Assembly: GCF_048564905.1 (NCBI RefSeq)
Contig: NC_133005.1
Location: 16,423,501-16,487,500 of the forward strand
Origin: Vicugna pacos
Lineage: Eukaryota; Chordata; Mammalia; Artiodactyla; Camelidae
DNA length: 64,000 nucleotides
Reading direction: 5' to 3'
In this document: piece after piece, positions 13,651-42,639 of the stretch
Position numbering within the stretch: the first letter of the stretch is position 1
Layout: every line of letters starts with the position of its first letter
Position numbers and translations under genes: made by a program
The notes under the pieces: model-generated
Databases searched by the model: none
What the model was told of the DNA's origin: nothing
The model's input: only the letters and a program-made list of their open reading frames with translations

Positions 13651-15814
13651 ACTTTCCCCCTCCCTGTCTTCTGCTGCACCCCACCCTCAGAGTGAAGCCC
13701 TATGGCGTAGCCTCTAGGGAGCTTGTTTTCCTGACACTTTCTCCCTCAGCAGAAATAGGTTTGTGTTCCATCCAACCAGTTCTAGTGCAGATTAAGCTTC
13801 TCTCAAATGTGAGCACCGATCACTCTGCATTGTCATCATTTTCTGTTCTATACCCTCCCCAAACCTGGGGCTCTTAGCGACAACAGGCTGGGTCTTTTAC
13901 GTCTGTAACATCGGGGTGTAACATGTTGTAGTTACCCCCTATTGCAAATGCATGATGAATGCACATGCTCCAGCTCAGAAGTGAATAATAATCCAGTATT
14001 CTGGAAAACATAATCATGCTGCTGAGGACCATTCTATACAATATATCATTTGGGTGAACTCTGAAGTAGCTGAGTGATGTTTGCTTTTAGTGGAAGCACA
14101 AAAATAAGAATAATGGTGATCTCTAGTAAGTTTTCCCTGGGTTATGTTTTTGTTATAATTTTTATATTTTCAAAGTTCTCTATAGGGAGCCATATAAGTT
14201 ACACTTATAATCAGGAATGAAAGTTAAAAAACAGTGTATATCATTTTGTATTTGCATTGTACCTTTGTGGCAAATGTATGCAGAGCAAAAGAACTGGAAT
14301 AAAGCTCTCAAGAGGTAAACTGGTTTTCTCTAGGGTTGGAGTAAGAGGTGATTTTCTTTTCTTTTCCTCCTAAATTGCAAGTTTTTTTTTCCTAGATGAC
14401 TATGCGTTCGTTCTATAAGAAAAAAATTTATTTATAAAATGTAAAGAAATGACATGATGATTGATAATTTGAGCAGTCAAATAATCAAGCCATCCCTTAT
14501 CAAGAGATCACTGAATTTAATCAAATCATACTTATTGTCAAGACATTGAACTACTATTTAGAGAACCCATGGAAAATAATATAAATATTGCAATCATTTA
14601 AAATAGAAGAAAATCTGACTCCGGAAATCATAACCGGCAAATTTGTTTTGGACCTTTTTTAAGTTAAGTGTATCACTGGGTTGGGAGCAGAACCCAAGTC
14701 CAGTTACGAATTATAGAGGTGGTTTTTAATGGAATATAACTATCCATTTCTGTTGCCAAATCTGTTATCCTTCAGTACACAATACATCGGAGATTAAAAT
14801 CCCACATATTCAGCAAAAGATTTACTATGAAGCAGTAAAAATAGATCTAGCCATAATTTATACAGGTGCACATTTATAGGGAGGACATAAATGTTTGAAA
14901 AAATGGCAATGAGAGAAAAGAGGAACCAATATTATTTTAGAATATTTATATCTTTTGACTTTCTTCTTTAAATCCACATACTTTACATGTATCATGAGTC
15001 AAAATGACACACTACTTCAATATTTATCAAGCAGTTCCGATTTCCCTGACTTGCATTTGGTAAGAGCTGAGTAAATCAGTTACTCATGGTTATTTATTGA
15101 AAAGAAGATTGGGTATGTTTTTTAGCCATCAGGATTTTACTTTTGTGAGCAAAGTCATGTTAAGTTCTTAGAGGTCCCTGTACATTGTCAATTATCATGA
15201 GCTGAAAATATGATTTCCGAACTTGCTCATAAATAATTTTCATGTATAAGTAAATGGTAGAGGAGTTTGTCCTAGAGGTGGTCCTAAAGGTGGTCTGAAA
15301 ATTAAATCCAGAAAGCTACACAAATGCAAATATTTGGACAGAGAAGTCCAATAATGCCTACCTGAAAGATAGAAATATACACGTTTATCACTTTAGAGTA
15401 TGACAGAGAGTAAATAAAGTAACTAACTACCTAGTGTATATTATCCCATTGAGTCTTTACTACAAACCTGCAAAGTAAGTCAAGGTAGTCAACAGCCTGT
15501 AATATCAGTTGTTTATAACCCACCATGTCCACTGACAGGCAGCTCTGAACCCTGTTTCATCCCTCATCAGCTGACAGAGTACCAGCAGCAGAGGGAAGGA
15601 AAGCTTGGGGAGTCTCAAACTTGCAGTTCAAAGTTTCAGCAGGAAAATGGTAAACATGTGCTCACAATTCATTATTCAGAACTAATCACCTGGCACCACC
15701 CAACCACAAGGGGTGGGGCAGGGAGAGCAACCCCACGGTGTATCCGGAAGTGGGAAGAACAGGAAATATTTGGTGGCTAGTACTAATCACTTCTGTAGTA
15801 AATGTGTGTCTCTA

Positions 15815-15880
15815 TTTTGTACACAGGAAACAGAACCTGAGGACAGACAACTTGCCAGGTCACATAACAAGGAAATGAAA
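15815..15880 (-). repeat. MIR fragment
   Basis: 'acaggaaacagaacctgagg' and 'acaacttgccaggtcacata' match the reverse of the MIR core ('gaggaaactgaggc ... aagttacttgcccaaggtca'). Confidence 0.45.
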
Positions 15881-15913
15881 GAAGTTGACTTGTTATTAAA
15901 GAAACAAACATGA

Positions 15914-15993
15914 TATGCAAGACTCGGACATTGTGCTGTACACCAGAGACTGATACATTGTAATTGACTATGCTTCAATAAATAAAATAAGAT
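15914..15993 (+). mobile_element. Extremely 5'-truncated LINE-1 insertion with target-site duplication
   Basis: An 80-bp 3' end of a cetartiodactyl-type L1 ('cattgtgctgtacaccagag' ... 'ctatgcttcaataaataaaa'). It is flanked by a 16-bp duplication, aaagaaacaaacatga at 15898-15913 and aaagaaacaagcatga at 15994-16009, with one mismatch. Confidence 0.85.
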
Positions 15994-16917
15994 AAAGAAA
16001 CAAGCATGAATTTAACAATATTCCCATAGCAAGTTCTGAGCTTAACAATATTCTTATAGCAAATTCTAAGCCTACCAATTCTGTGTCACTTAGAAAGATA
16101 CAGGAAAATTAAGAGAGTAAACAGGGATTAGCAGGTATCTCTCTGTTTCACTTTTGTGAATCTGAAATCCTCTGTCTATCCTTCCAGCTGCCTCCCTCAA
16201 AGGCTAGAGTTAAAAAATATTGTCTTTCTATTACCAGGGATGAGTTCCTTATGAAATTGTTATGGCCCTTGGAGTTCTCGGGGTGATTTATTGAAGATAA
16301 AGAGCGATGCGACTTGCAATCACTTGGAAGATGTCAGCAATGTGAAGCCAAATAACCTTCAGGATGAGGCAGTACTTTCTATCCAGACTGCCTCAATGAT
16401 GTGCATTCTTCATTAAGCTGAATTAGAGACAGGGCTGGTGCATGCACAACTGCAGGGGGCAATGTTCACATAGTATTCTATGTTGACGGTGCCTCCTGTA
16501 CTTGTGCAATGTGTTGATCAAAGAAAATATTTTTTCCTAGGAGGCAAATGTTAGATTTCTCCATTCCAGCCCCTCTCCTCCAACAGTATTTCACTTTTTA
16601 TGAGTAGGGGTTGGGAGGGAATATATTATCAGTAAAGTCTTGAAGAATCTACAAAGTTTGCACTTCCATTGAAGGTTCAGCCAGTGGAAGCTCTTCCTAT
16701 TACTTCCCTTTTAGCATTTGACATCTTGTCATCTACAGCACTTGCTATTAGGTACTAAAGAATGTCTACTTTCCCAGATATTCCAGCACCAAACCAGCAG
16801 CAAATTTACATTGCTTCTGCATAATGCTCAGAAATTATCTCCACCCATTAATACACTGGGGTGCTCTCAAAAAAAGTCGCCTTGCCCATTTCCCACCCTT
16901 AGGATCTGATTTAATTG

Positions 16918-16998
16918 ACCTGGGGTAGGTTTAGGCCAAGAGCATTTTACAAAGTTCTTCAGATGGTTCTAACAGTAGCCTAGGTTGAGAACCATAGA
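16918..16998 (+). repeat. MER20-like hAT fragment
   Basis: 'cttcagatggttctaacagt' and 'agcctaggttgagaaccata' resemble the 3' part of MER20/MER5-type nonautonomous hAT elements. Confidence 0.45.
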
Positions 16999-17220
16999 CC
17001 TAGTAAATAGGTTATTATTAAGAAGTTCAATTTATTCAGTTAGAAACATGAGAAAACTAACATTGCTCTAACAAAAAGAACCAAAAAAGATAAATTGTAA
17101 TAATTTTGATTTGATGCCTCAACCTACAAATTTGGCTGGTACCATTGTTAGGCTAGAGTGACAGAGGGAGGTGGTGTTGCTACCAGAGCCAGGGTCACAT
17201 AGTGGAAGCTGGAACCACAG

Positions 17221-17749
17221 TGTTGTGGAGACCAAACTCGTTCTGCTCACTGCACAACAGGCCAATAAATCAGGAGACGAGGTGGTGGGGCAAGGAATAG
17301 CGACTTTATTCAGAAAGCCAGCAGACTGAGAGGTTGGTAGACTAATGTCTTGGAGAACCATTCTGCTCTAGTGAGAATACAGGCTCCTTTTATACAAAAA
17401 AACAAGGGAGGGGGTGTGGTTGGTTGTTGCAGACTTCTTGGTGCAGGCATTCTTTGTTCTTGCAGCTGTCCACAGTGGGCCAGGTCATGGTGTCCCTGTA
17501 AAGTTCCAACAAAACAAAGGTTATTCTCTATTTTGCAACTTGCCATCTCCACTAAGTGCAGAAGTGCTAACATCCTTAAAGGTCAGATCCCCCAAGAATA
17601 GGCTCTCCTGTATATTTCAGGCTAAAGGCAACATTGTTTCACAAAAGGTGCAGAGCTGGCAAGACTAAGCCTAGAAAACAGGGCGCAGTGGTTAAAACTA
17701 AAGGAACAAATCCAATATAGAGTCAGATTTGTTCTCCTCTATTACAACA
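17221..17749 (-). repeat. Solo LTR of a gammaretrovirus-like (ERV1) element, fossil
   Basis: A 529-bp block in reverse orientation with matched ends TGTTGT ... ACAACA. Read on the minus strand it has a poly(A) signal in CTTTCTGAATAAAGTCGCTA and a U5-like end 'gagcagaacgagtttggtct'. No internal retroviral genes lie next to it, so it is a solo LTR. Divergence looks moderate; age was not measured. Confidence 0.65.
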
Positions 17750-20159
17750 GCAGGATGGTCAGGCGGGAGCTGGAGCCAGGGGGGAGACAGACAGAGCTCT
17801 TGCCTGGAATGCTGCCCAAGGCAAACAGGGAAAAGGAGAACCAGCCTGGCTTCTCCTCTCCTCCCTTTCCTCTCCCATCTCTTGCCAGTGTCTGCCATTA
17901 TCTCACTCCAGCTGGAAGTCGAATGATGCAGAAGCCCAGGAAAGACAATCTGAGGGAGGATCACGGGGTGAGGCACCACAGGGGAAGAGCAAGGAACAGC
18001 CCCAGGGAGTTCATCAGTGCCCAAGAAATAGATGCTGAAAAGTGAATAAAACCAAATTGTGTGCAGTGCAAGCATTCCTGGTTGAGTCAGAATTCTGTTG
18101 GTACCAGCCTTGAAGGGTCTAGCTCTATAACAAAAATGCACATGAACAGAGACCGGAGGTCTAGAGTCCCTACCTGGCAGAAAATCTGGAGAGACACAGT
18201 CTGGCTACTGTCATTTAGTGATGATTCTGTTACTGATCAGTCCTCCTCCTGGCTGACTCTTTCAATGACCATGCAATGTGCTGCTTTAGCTTGGGATGAA
18301 TCACTGATAAATGTTTATCAGTAATCCTTTACTGATTGATGAAACTAATGGTCATTTCATTCTTTCTGTGTTGATTTCACTATTTAATTTTTATAAGGAG
18401 AAGGAATACTGATTTTACTTTCAACTTACTTAGGAGGGGAGCACCCGGGAGCATGCATGTCCCAATAACAGAGACCATAATAATCTCCCAAATTTAAAGG
18501 AATACATGAATATTTCAAATCACTCTAAAAAAGCTAACAAACCCATGGAAATTAAATCATCTTTTGTATACTAGCTCTTCTTCACAGTCTTATTTGCTGA
18601 AGACAAAAGGAAAAGACTATTATTAATTCTGAATAAAACACACATATACACTAAACAATACTCAACTATTTATCTGGGATAAAAAATTCTCCAGTGTGTT
18701 CCAGAATGTTAACAGAATATATTCAGTTCTTCCTAATTGCCCAGATAAAATACATGATATTATAACAATTACGTAAGAATCCAGGAATGTTAGCATGAGC
18801 TGATTTGATCTGTAAATTTCCCCCAGGATCCATTATTAAAGAAACACAAATTCAGAAGAAAATATATACCTGTACAAATGCTTAGAAAATAATAACACAG
18901 TTCAGATGACTGTTTACTTCAAATTTATGCCTGTTTATAGAAGACATCTGGATTCTCCTTTCTCTCTTTTCATAGCACTCTCCTTGAAAACAAACTATAG
19001 GTTGAGTGGTTCTTTTGGGCACCTTCACACTACATAGTGAATTTGCTAAATTGTGAATTCAGTAAAAATTGCTAAGCTAACTGCACTGGGGCTGATTCAT
19101 TTGTGCCAATTAGACATGACCTTATCCTGAGCATAGGGTTGAATACATCTTTCCTTCTCTCCTGTTTATTATTTTCAGTGATTGATAACATTCATCTCAA
19201 GTTTGAAGAAACAGGCACTACCCATGGGATTTGTGAATTGCTTTCTGCTTTTAAGTAGCTGCTGAATTGGTTCTCATTGCTGTTCCTTCTTATTCTTTAT
19301 AATTGAGAATGACTGAGATGAGTTTGGAAGTTTGTGAAAGTTACATTCTTTTAAAAAACAAAGCATGTTACACATGATCCTCAAGGAGTCACCACCTAAA
19401 ACTTTGCACAAAAGTCTGCCATTTGTAGTAGTGCCACCCAGATTTCCTCTACCAGCTGGAGTACCCATTGTTTGGCTGCTCTGGTTGGTGGTTGCTTTTG
19501 GCTCAGAGTTACCCTCTTCTCTGGCGGATTGCCCTTGGCTGATTGGAGTCACCTTGCCAGTAAGCAAGGTGAAAAATTTGAAATTTGTAACAGTCAGCCT
19601 ACTTCCTTCTGGGCAGGGTAACCTCTGCGCTACAATTCATCCTCCATGGCTCCCCGTGAAATCAGGCTGGGGCTAATTTTCTCTTTCTTAGGTCCTCCTC
19701 CTGCTTTATCCTGCTTCCATGATTCCTTATAAGTTTCTCCTGGAACACTCCCTCAATTAAATACTTACCCAAGAATCTCCAGCTCAGGCTCTGTTTCTAG
19801 GGAACTCACCATAAGACACTATTAATTACCTGTTTTGACTCCATAAAAGATTGGTTAAGCTCTCCAGACCAAAACAGGGTAAACATTTGGTTCACTACCC
19901 ACTAGAATAACTATGACTAAGGGTTAGTAATTATTTCCATAGCACATGGGTACTGTTCCTCTTCCTCTGGTTATCGCAAACTAGATAAAATGTCTGCATG
20001 TTTAAATCACTTCCACTGACAGTCTGAAAGTCAGTCTGCTTCCACGAGCCTTCACTCTTTGGACTGTCTAGGTTAAAGTCCTCATCCCCATGCCTTCTCT
20101 TGGTTTCCTTTGCAGCTCAAGGTTGAAAGAAGGTTAAAAACAAATCACTGATAGAGCAC

Positions 20160-20375
20160 TGACTCTGCAGAGGAACCTGGCTGGAAGCTTTACAGATATT
20201 ACTCCATTTGACTCTCACAACAGCTTATTAAGGGACATGTTATCAACCCTCCTTTAGAGACGATGAAATTTCATCATCTCAGAGACCGCTTGTAATATCC
20301 ATAGACACACAGCTAGTAAATGGCAGAGTGAGAATTCCAATCCAGGCCTACTGGCTACAAACCACTCTCTTAACC
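20160..20375 (-). repeat. MIR SINE, nearly full length
   Basis: Reverse-orientation MIR: 'gaagctttacagatattact', 'ccatttgactctcacaacag', 'acacagctagtaaatggcag', then 'agtgagaattccaatccagg'. Confidence 0.8.
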
Positions 20376-21231
20376 TGTTCACCCAGGTGTTAAAGATCAG
20401 CATAGAGGGGCATATTTCCTTCTCAAATTCAGCTCCTGTATGTCCGTTCCTGAGGCACACACTGTCAGTGCCCACCCAGAACCCTGATGGTCCCTTTTCC
20501 TGTAGCGTGCACCCACCCCAGCTGTTGAGCGCTTTCCAGCCAGTAGGTCCCACTATGACCAATGCAATTCACTGAATTGCCCTTGACCACTAGAATAGCC
20601 TTACTGGAATGCACTCTAGCCTGCAGCCTGTAACTGATTGACGTGAAATTCCAAAAGCCCAGCACCTTTACCTGGTGCCCTCCAACTTCCTAGGGGTTTG
20701 ATGGAAGCTGGGGCTTCATCAGAAAGCTCACCCATGTTTGGCTTCTTTTTCCTTCCTTAGCCTGCTTTACCTCCCTCCCCTGGCTTCCCTAGGACCCTTT
20801 CCTTAACAAATCATTTGCACCTGAATTCTTGGCTCAGCCTCACCTTCTGAGAGACTCTTCACTAAGTCAATATGCAGAAGGGAGTAAAAAGGGAAATATT
20901 TATCAAATTACTCTGGTATGCTGGATTTCTGGGTCAACTTGTATTTTTTTCTTTTTTGTTGTTGTTAATTGTAAAGTAATATACGTTCATCATAAAGAAA
21001 GAAGAAATAGAAAAAATATATAAGCCAAAATAAGTCCATAAGTCTATTCATAGTTCTAAAACGCAGAAAAAATTACTATTTATGTGTTGTATATTTACAA
21101 GTCTGAGATTAGTATTCATTCTATTTACAATATTTTAAGTGTAAGTTCGACAGTCTTTTTATGCCAGTAAAATTTCCTCTACAAAACATTTTTCATGCTT
21201 ATATAGAATCTGTACGATAATTTTGTGGCAG

Positions 21232-21295
21232 TGGGGCCAAGCCCCCAGGTGATGCTGATGCTGCTGATCAGTGGACCACTCTTTGAATAGCACTG
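21232..21295 (-). repeat. MER20 fragment
   Basis: 'ccaggtgatgctgatgctgc' and 'tgatcagtggaccactcttt' match the end of MER20, a nonautonomous hAT element. Confidence 0.6.
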
Positions 21296-21799
21296 ATGGC
21301 CTTATAGGGCATCAAAGAACTTTCGCTTTGCTCTGTTTGAGTTTAGAGTTAAACTCAAAATAAGCATGGTCACTTGAATTTCCCCTCACACAATCCCCAT
21401 TCAAACATGTTGTTGAGTCATTCAAATGAGTATGAACGCTTCATATATAAGAAAGAAAATTAATAGGACTTGACATTCATCTTTCTGTCAGTTTACATTA
21501 GCAAATGTTTGAAGGTAATCACAGAGTTGCACTATATACGAAACTGGCATTGAGGAAGTGTATTCTCTGATAGCAGGAAATTACAGGCTCTGAAAATCTA
21601 TTGCAGACTCATTTTCCTTATTCCTGAATGAAACCATGGGTAGGCATCATCCTTCACATTCAAGAAATAAAGTGTCCTCTAGTTACTCAAGGAAATAAAA
21701 TGTCTTGTACTTAGGAACTAGCTTAAATGATCTTTCAATGGACAAATTAGGAACAATTTGAGCTTCAAAATAAATGACAGTAAAGGATTATAATAACCC

Positions 21800-22720
21800 A
21801 TTAAATGAAAAAAAGCATGAGTCCATATTTGATTACATAATCAATACAGAAATTAATGGGGGAGAAGAGAAAGTTCTTCCCAACAGTACAAAGCCAACTA
21901 AGAAATGTGAAAAGAATGATGAAATTAGAAAATAACCTTAGAGCAACCATCACTGTAAAATAGTTATTTCAGGCAAAATTCATCCATGAATGCTAAAAGT
22001 AGTAGACGAAAGTCATGGGAGTAACAAGAAATTTACATAGTTTCAAAGGCTATATCCATAAAATTCTTATTAAGGACAAAAGGAAAAAGAATGACTTTAC
22101 AGAGGAGAAACTAAGGAGATACCACTTTAACCAAAGGATTAAAGTGGATGAACTTAACATAACATATCAACATCATGTGCCTCCAGCGGTTTTCCCACCT
22201 AAAATGTGTCACCCAGATCTGTTCTTGAGTAAATATAAGACAAATCAAAATTGAGGTTCATTGTACAAAATAACTGGCCTCCTGTCTTCATCTAATATAC
22301 CAATGCCTTTTAAAAAACGACAACAAAGAAAGATTGAGGAATTGTTCCAAGCTAAAGGAGATCAAAGAGATGTCACAACTGAATACAGCCCGTGATCTGG
22401 GATTCTTTTTGCTATAAATGATCTTACTGGGACACATAGCAAAATACGAATAAGGTATGTATATTAGTTAATTGAAATATTAATGTTCTAATTTTGACTA
22501 TTGTCTTATGGTCATAGAATAATATGTCCTTGTTTTTTGGAAATACATATCAATGTATTTATAGGTAAGGACATCATGTCTTCAACTGACAAATAGTTCA
22601 GAAAAAAAACTGCACACACACATATGTAAATGTAGGGGGTCTGGGTGAAGAATATACAGGAATTCTTTGTAAAACTCTTAACAACTTTTCTCTAAGCCTG
22701 GTGTTAAGTCAAAAATTTTA
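21800..22720 (+). repeat. Old LINE-1 3' region (L1M group)
   Basis: 'gttcattgtacaaaataact', 'agattgaggaattgttccaa', 'gagatgtcacaactgaatac' and the tail 'ctgggtgaagaatatacagg' match a mammalian L1M 3' end in transcript-sense order. Strongly diverged. Confidence 0.55.
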
Positions 22721-23464
22721 AATGGAAAACAGACCTCCCCAAAATCTCATAAAACAAAATTTGGTTCTAATAGAAAATCTCCAGGCTCCATGTTACAAAA
22801 TTTACAAGTAATCAGAGCTTGGGGGAATGGGGCCCGGTTAGCTACTTTAATCCCTCATCCAGCCCCTCCCCCACTCACCAACTACTGTTAAAGTCCCCTC
22901 CACCTGTGGAAAGTGAGGGAGGGGATTGAAAGAAGGGGCTTTCACTGTTTGTGGTTGACAGAGTTGTAATCTGGAGTTGGTGCCCTCTGGAAAGGCAGAG
23001 TCTAAGTGGACTCTTTCTGTCGATGGGGCTTTTGTGGGTATTTTCAGAGCCCCTGCTCAGCGCCTACTGCATCTGTTGGTGTGGGTAATGCCTGCGCTGG
23101 TTTGCTACTTAGTAGTACATCTCCAGCAATGATCAGTTTTAGGTCTCAGTTATGAAAACCCAGTTAGTTACTCAATCAAACACTAATTGTAGGTGTTGCT
23201 GTGTAGGAATTGTGTAGATTCAATTAACATCTACATTTAGTTGCCTTTATGGAAAGGAGATTTTCTTCAATAATCTGGGTGGGTCTGATGCTGTCAGTTG
23301 AAAGGTCTTAGGAGGAGAACTGAGATTTCCCTGACGAAGAAGAAATTCCACTTGTGAACTGCAAGGGTAGCTCTTGCCCTTGGGAGTTTCCAGCCTTCCT
23401 TTTCTGATGACCTGCCCTGCCAGCCCCCACAATCAGGTGTGCCAACTCCTTGCAATAAATCCCT

Positions 23465-23465
<1 letters not shown>

Positions 23466-23517
<52 letters not shown>
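23466..23517. repeat. Microsatellite (TATC)13
   Basis: Thirteen perfect tetranucleotide units, 52 bp, just upstream of an L1 tail. Likely polymorphic. Confidence 0.95.
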
Positions 23518-23602
23518 ACCTATCCATCTAAACTACTACCTCTATTTCTCTGCTAGAACCCTAACATACCTCTTCTCCGAGTATGAGTCAGTCCCCAGGC
23601 CA

Positions 23603-24030
23603 GTGTTCATAGCAGCACTATATACAATAGCCAAGACAGGGAAGCAACCTAAATGCCCATTGGCAGATAACTGGATAAAGAAGCTGTGGTATATTTATAC
23701 AATGGACTACAACTTAGCCATAAAAAAGAATAAAATAATGCCATTTGTAGCAACATGGTTGGAACTGGAGATTGTCATTCTAAGTGAAGTAAGCCAGAAA
23801 GAGAAAGAAAAATACCATATGACATTACTCATATGTGGAATCTAAAAAAAAAAAGGACACTAAGAACTCATCTATAAAACAGAAACAGACTCGCAGACAC
23901 AGTAAACAATCTTGTAGTTACCAGGGAAAGGGAGTGGGAAGGGATAAATTTGAGAGTTTAAGATTTACAAATGTTAGCTACTTTATATAAAAATAGATTT
24001 AAAAAAATTTCTTCTGTTTAAAAAAAAAAG
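23603..24030 (+). mobile_element. 5'-truncated LINE-1 3' end
   Basis: It begins within the end of ORF2 (translated: KQPKCPLADNWIKKLWYIYT, close to the L1 ORF2 C-terminus) and runs through the 3' UTR ('agtgaagtaagccagaaaga', 'ttactcatatgtggaatcta', 'cagaaacagactcgcagaca'). Confidence 0.85.
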
Positions 24031-24365
24031 TTGCCAAATCCCAGTGGGCATTTGTAAAGTTTCAAGGTAGGTTTCTTATATCCATCCTTCTCCCTTGCCC
24101 CACACATACTTGCCTTAAGGAAAAGTTACATGTGATATCTAGTCTTTCTCTATCCTGTATATTTTTTTCTGGCACCTGGAAATTTTGCCCAAATATCAGC
24201 TACTGCATGAATACCACTTGAACTTTTCCTCAATTGCACAAGACCCTCAGGGCAAATCCTCCTTGCTGAGGATATGTTCATTTTATAGTGAACAGAATAT
24301 AAGGAGATGCACTTTTAAAATATTTGCTTGAGGAATCATAACTAATACCATATATGTTATGTTAG

Positions 24366-24560
24366 TTTGGATCTTTCCAGAAGCAAACTCAGACAAGGAT
24401 TGGGTATAAATATCTGGGAGATGTTCTCCATAAAGACTAGAAGGGGTGGGAGAAAGTGAGAGGATAGAAAAGGGAAGGGAGCCAATAAAGGATGTGTTAT
24501 CGAAGTACCACCGTGGGCCACTTGATCTTAATCTCTCTGGGGAGCTCGAGCAGTCGGTGA
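24366..24560 (+). repeat. Unassigned repeat family, copy B
   Basis: 'ctttccagaagcaaactcag', 'acaaggattgggtataaata', 'agaggatagaaaagggaagg' and 'gagccaataaaggatgtgtt' align in order with copies A, C and E. Confidence 0.45.
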
Positions 24561-24983
24561 GAATGTGCACATCAGAATAATCCCACCAGAGTGGTGAGGG
24601 AGCTGGGGTGTTGATACTCTGAATCTATGCTAATTAGGACATGCTAACTCTCATGTAGTTTGGCCCTATTGTACGAGTTTAAGTGTCAGGGGCAGCCTTC
24701 TAGCATATGGAAGTCAGGCTTGAGTGTGCTACAATCCCAAAGCACAGCAGAAGTGGGTGGAGTGCTGACAGTATCGACATATATTTGACCCAAGGTATCT
24801 AATTCATATCACTTATGATGATGTGTAAGAAAAAACTGTTTTAATGGATTAAAAATGACTTACCTTCCCTAATATTAAATTGTGCTCATCAATTTCCACT
24901 AAAATGATATCTTTAACAAACATAAAGGTGTACCTCTTGTAAATTCTTTGACAATAACGGTATGTTTATAACCAAAAATGCTG

Positions 24984-24989
24984 TTTATT
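24984..24989 (-). terminator. ANKEF1: Probable ANKEF1 polyadenylation signal
   Basis: An AATAAA hexamer on the minus strand, about 240 bases after the stop codon. It is the first canonical hexamer I found downstream of the stop on this strand. It would put cleavage near 24965-24975 and give a short 3' UTR of roughly 255-265 nt. The end has not been confirmed by transcript data. Confidence 0.6.
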
Positions 24990-25227
24990 CCACTACATTC
25001 TTGAGGAAGATTGGGAGAATTTATCCAGAATGACGTGCAAGTCACTGCAAAATAAAACACACCTTCTCTATACAGCTCAGAATATTTATAATTGTTAAAG
25101 CAAAACCAAATATTTGGTTACAATGCTTAATTTGTGGATTGCTTTGGCTTTAATGGAAACACCTGCTTTCTCCAACGTTTGGTCCCTGGGCTTCAAAAAG
25201 TTTACCCCAACGAGCAACTGCTGTGAT

Positions 25228-41520
<16,293 letters not shown>

Positions 41521-42008
41521 CTAGCTTCTTCAAAATGCTTTTGTGGACCAAAACAAAAACTATGCAGCAAAAATTGAAGCAGAAACATATAATTCAAGGT
41601 TAATTTTGTAATCTTTACTCTGATGAGATAATAGTAATATTTTAAGCCTTCTATAAGAAGAGATGCTGTTTCTTATGAAACGTTATTACTGTAATTTATT
41701 GCAACTAATTTCATGAGAGCAGAAATTAAATACAAAAACGTTTAGCTCAGCTAGCATAAAGTTAAAATATTTCAAAACAAATCTTCCATTGTAATTCATA
41801 CTAGACTTGCTATGCAGTTTTCTTATTATCTCATTTGATCTTCCCTCCTTGACACAGCCTTACCATTTACCCATGAAGAAGGTGAACATAACTAGATTGC
41901 CAAGGTAAGGATCTGAGCTCCCCACTAATGCTTTGTACCAGCAGGTCCCTGACAATGTAGAGCCCATACAGATTTTAGCAGCTTGAAAAGGTTATAAAGA
42001 ATGTGTAG

Positions 42009-42163
42009 GGGGGAGGGTTATAGCTCAGTGATATGAGCACATGCTTAGCAGGCACAAGGTCCTGGGTTCAATCCCCAGTACCTCTGTCAAAAAAAAAAAA
42101 AACCCTTAAATAAACCTAATTACCCTCCCCCCGAAAAAATTAAAATTAAAAAGTAATTAAAAA
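42009..42163 (+). mobile_element. Camelid-type tRNA-derived SINE (Vic-1-like) with target-site duplication
   Basis: 'agggttatagctcagtgata' (A box), 'gcatgcttagc'-like anticodon region and 'ctgggttcaatccccagtac' (B box) followed by A- and C-rich tail. A perfect 13-bp duplication, aaagaatgtgtag, is at 41996-42008 and 42164-42176. The head resembles tRNA-Ala but the tail and flanking duplications make it a SINE, not a tRNA gene. Confidence 0.92.
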
Positions 42164-42639
42164 AAAGAATGTGTAGAATTTTGAGGTGCTCGTTATAAAC
42201 AGGAATCTATTGGGCTCTGTGAGGTACCTAAGATGTGATGGATGCGTCATCTTACCTGGGAATGAGGCAGGTGTAGGGTTGAGAGAGCACTGTAAAGTTT
42301 CATAAATAATCCCACTGTTATGTGGTAATGGACATTCTAGTATGTAATTTTATCTCGCTGTTTATTCAGTTCCAAAAACACACAACGTTTTGAATTGAGT
42401 AGTAGGCCATGCTAGGTATGCCCAGCTTGCTTTTCTTTCTTCCCCTTTTCTGGGAACAGAACCTCATTATCATATCTGGAATCCATTCCAGATGGTACAG
42501 CGGTACTATTCTGGGCCCAATCACTGCTACAGACCTCTAAGTTGTCCCACTGCTTCCACAGCAGCCCTCTGTAGCCCATTCTCTATTCGGCGCCCAGAAC
42601 AATCTTTCTAACACGTAGATCAGGTATCATCAGACCAGC

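Larger units (their letters stand above)
8501..17220. other. Intergenic stretch downstream of ANKEF1, part 2
   Basis: No credible gene. It holds scattered old repeats listed separately. In 9321-10500, 10701-13325 and 13900-15400 I see no recognisable gene; 14275-14400 resembles an old L1 3' end ('ctctcaagaggtaaactggt'). The remaining sequence is AT-rich and shows no exon-like pattern. Confidence 0.55.
17750..24960. other. Intergenic stretch downstream of ANKEF1, part 3
   Basis: No credible gene. Repeats are listed separately. In 17750-20155, 20380-21225 and 22721-23460 I see no gene; 20940-21130 is AT-rich and may be part of an old L1. Confidence 0.55.

Noticed and set aside
17698-18141. 147-codon open frame on the minus strand
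   Set aside because: It overlaps the edge of a solo LTR, has no family resemblance that I can see and no splice context. Chance frame.
23466-23517. CRISPR-like regular repetition
   Set aside because: It is a plain tetranucleotide microsatellite without spacers, in a mammalian genome.
23603-23845. 80-codon frame with a protein-like translation
   Set aside because: It is the C-terminal end of LINE-1 ORF2, part of a truncated insertion, not a host gene.
42009-42085. tRNA-Ala-like gene
   Set aside because: A and B boxes are present but the body has mismatches in the stems, is followed by a SINE tail, and is flanked by a 13-bp target duplication. It is a SINE.
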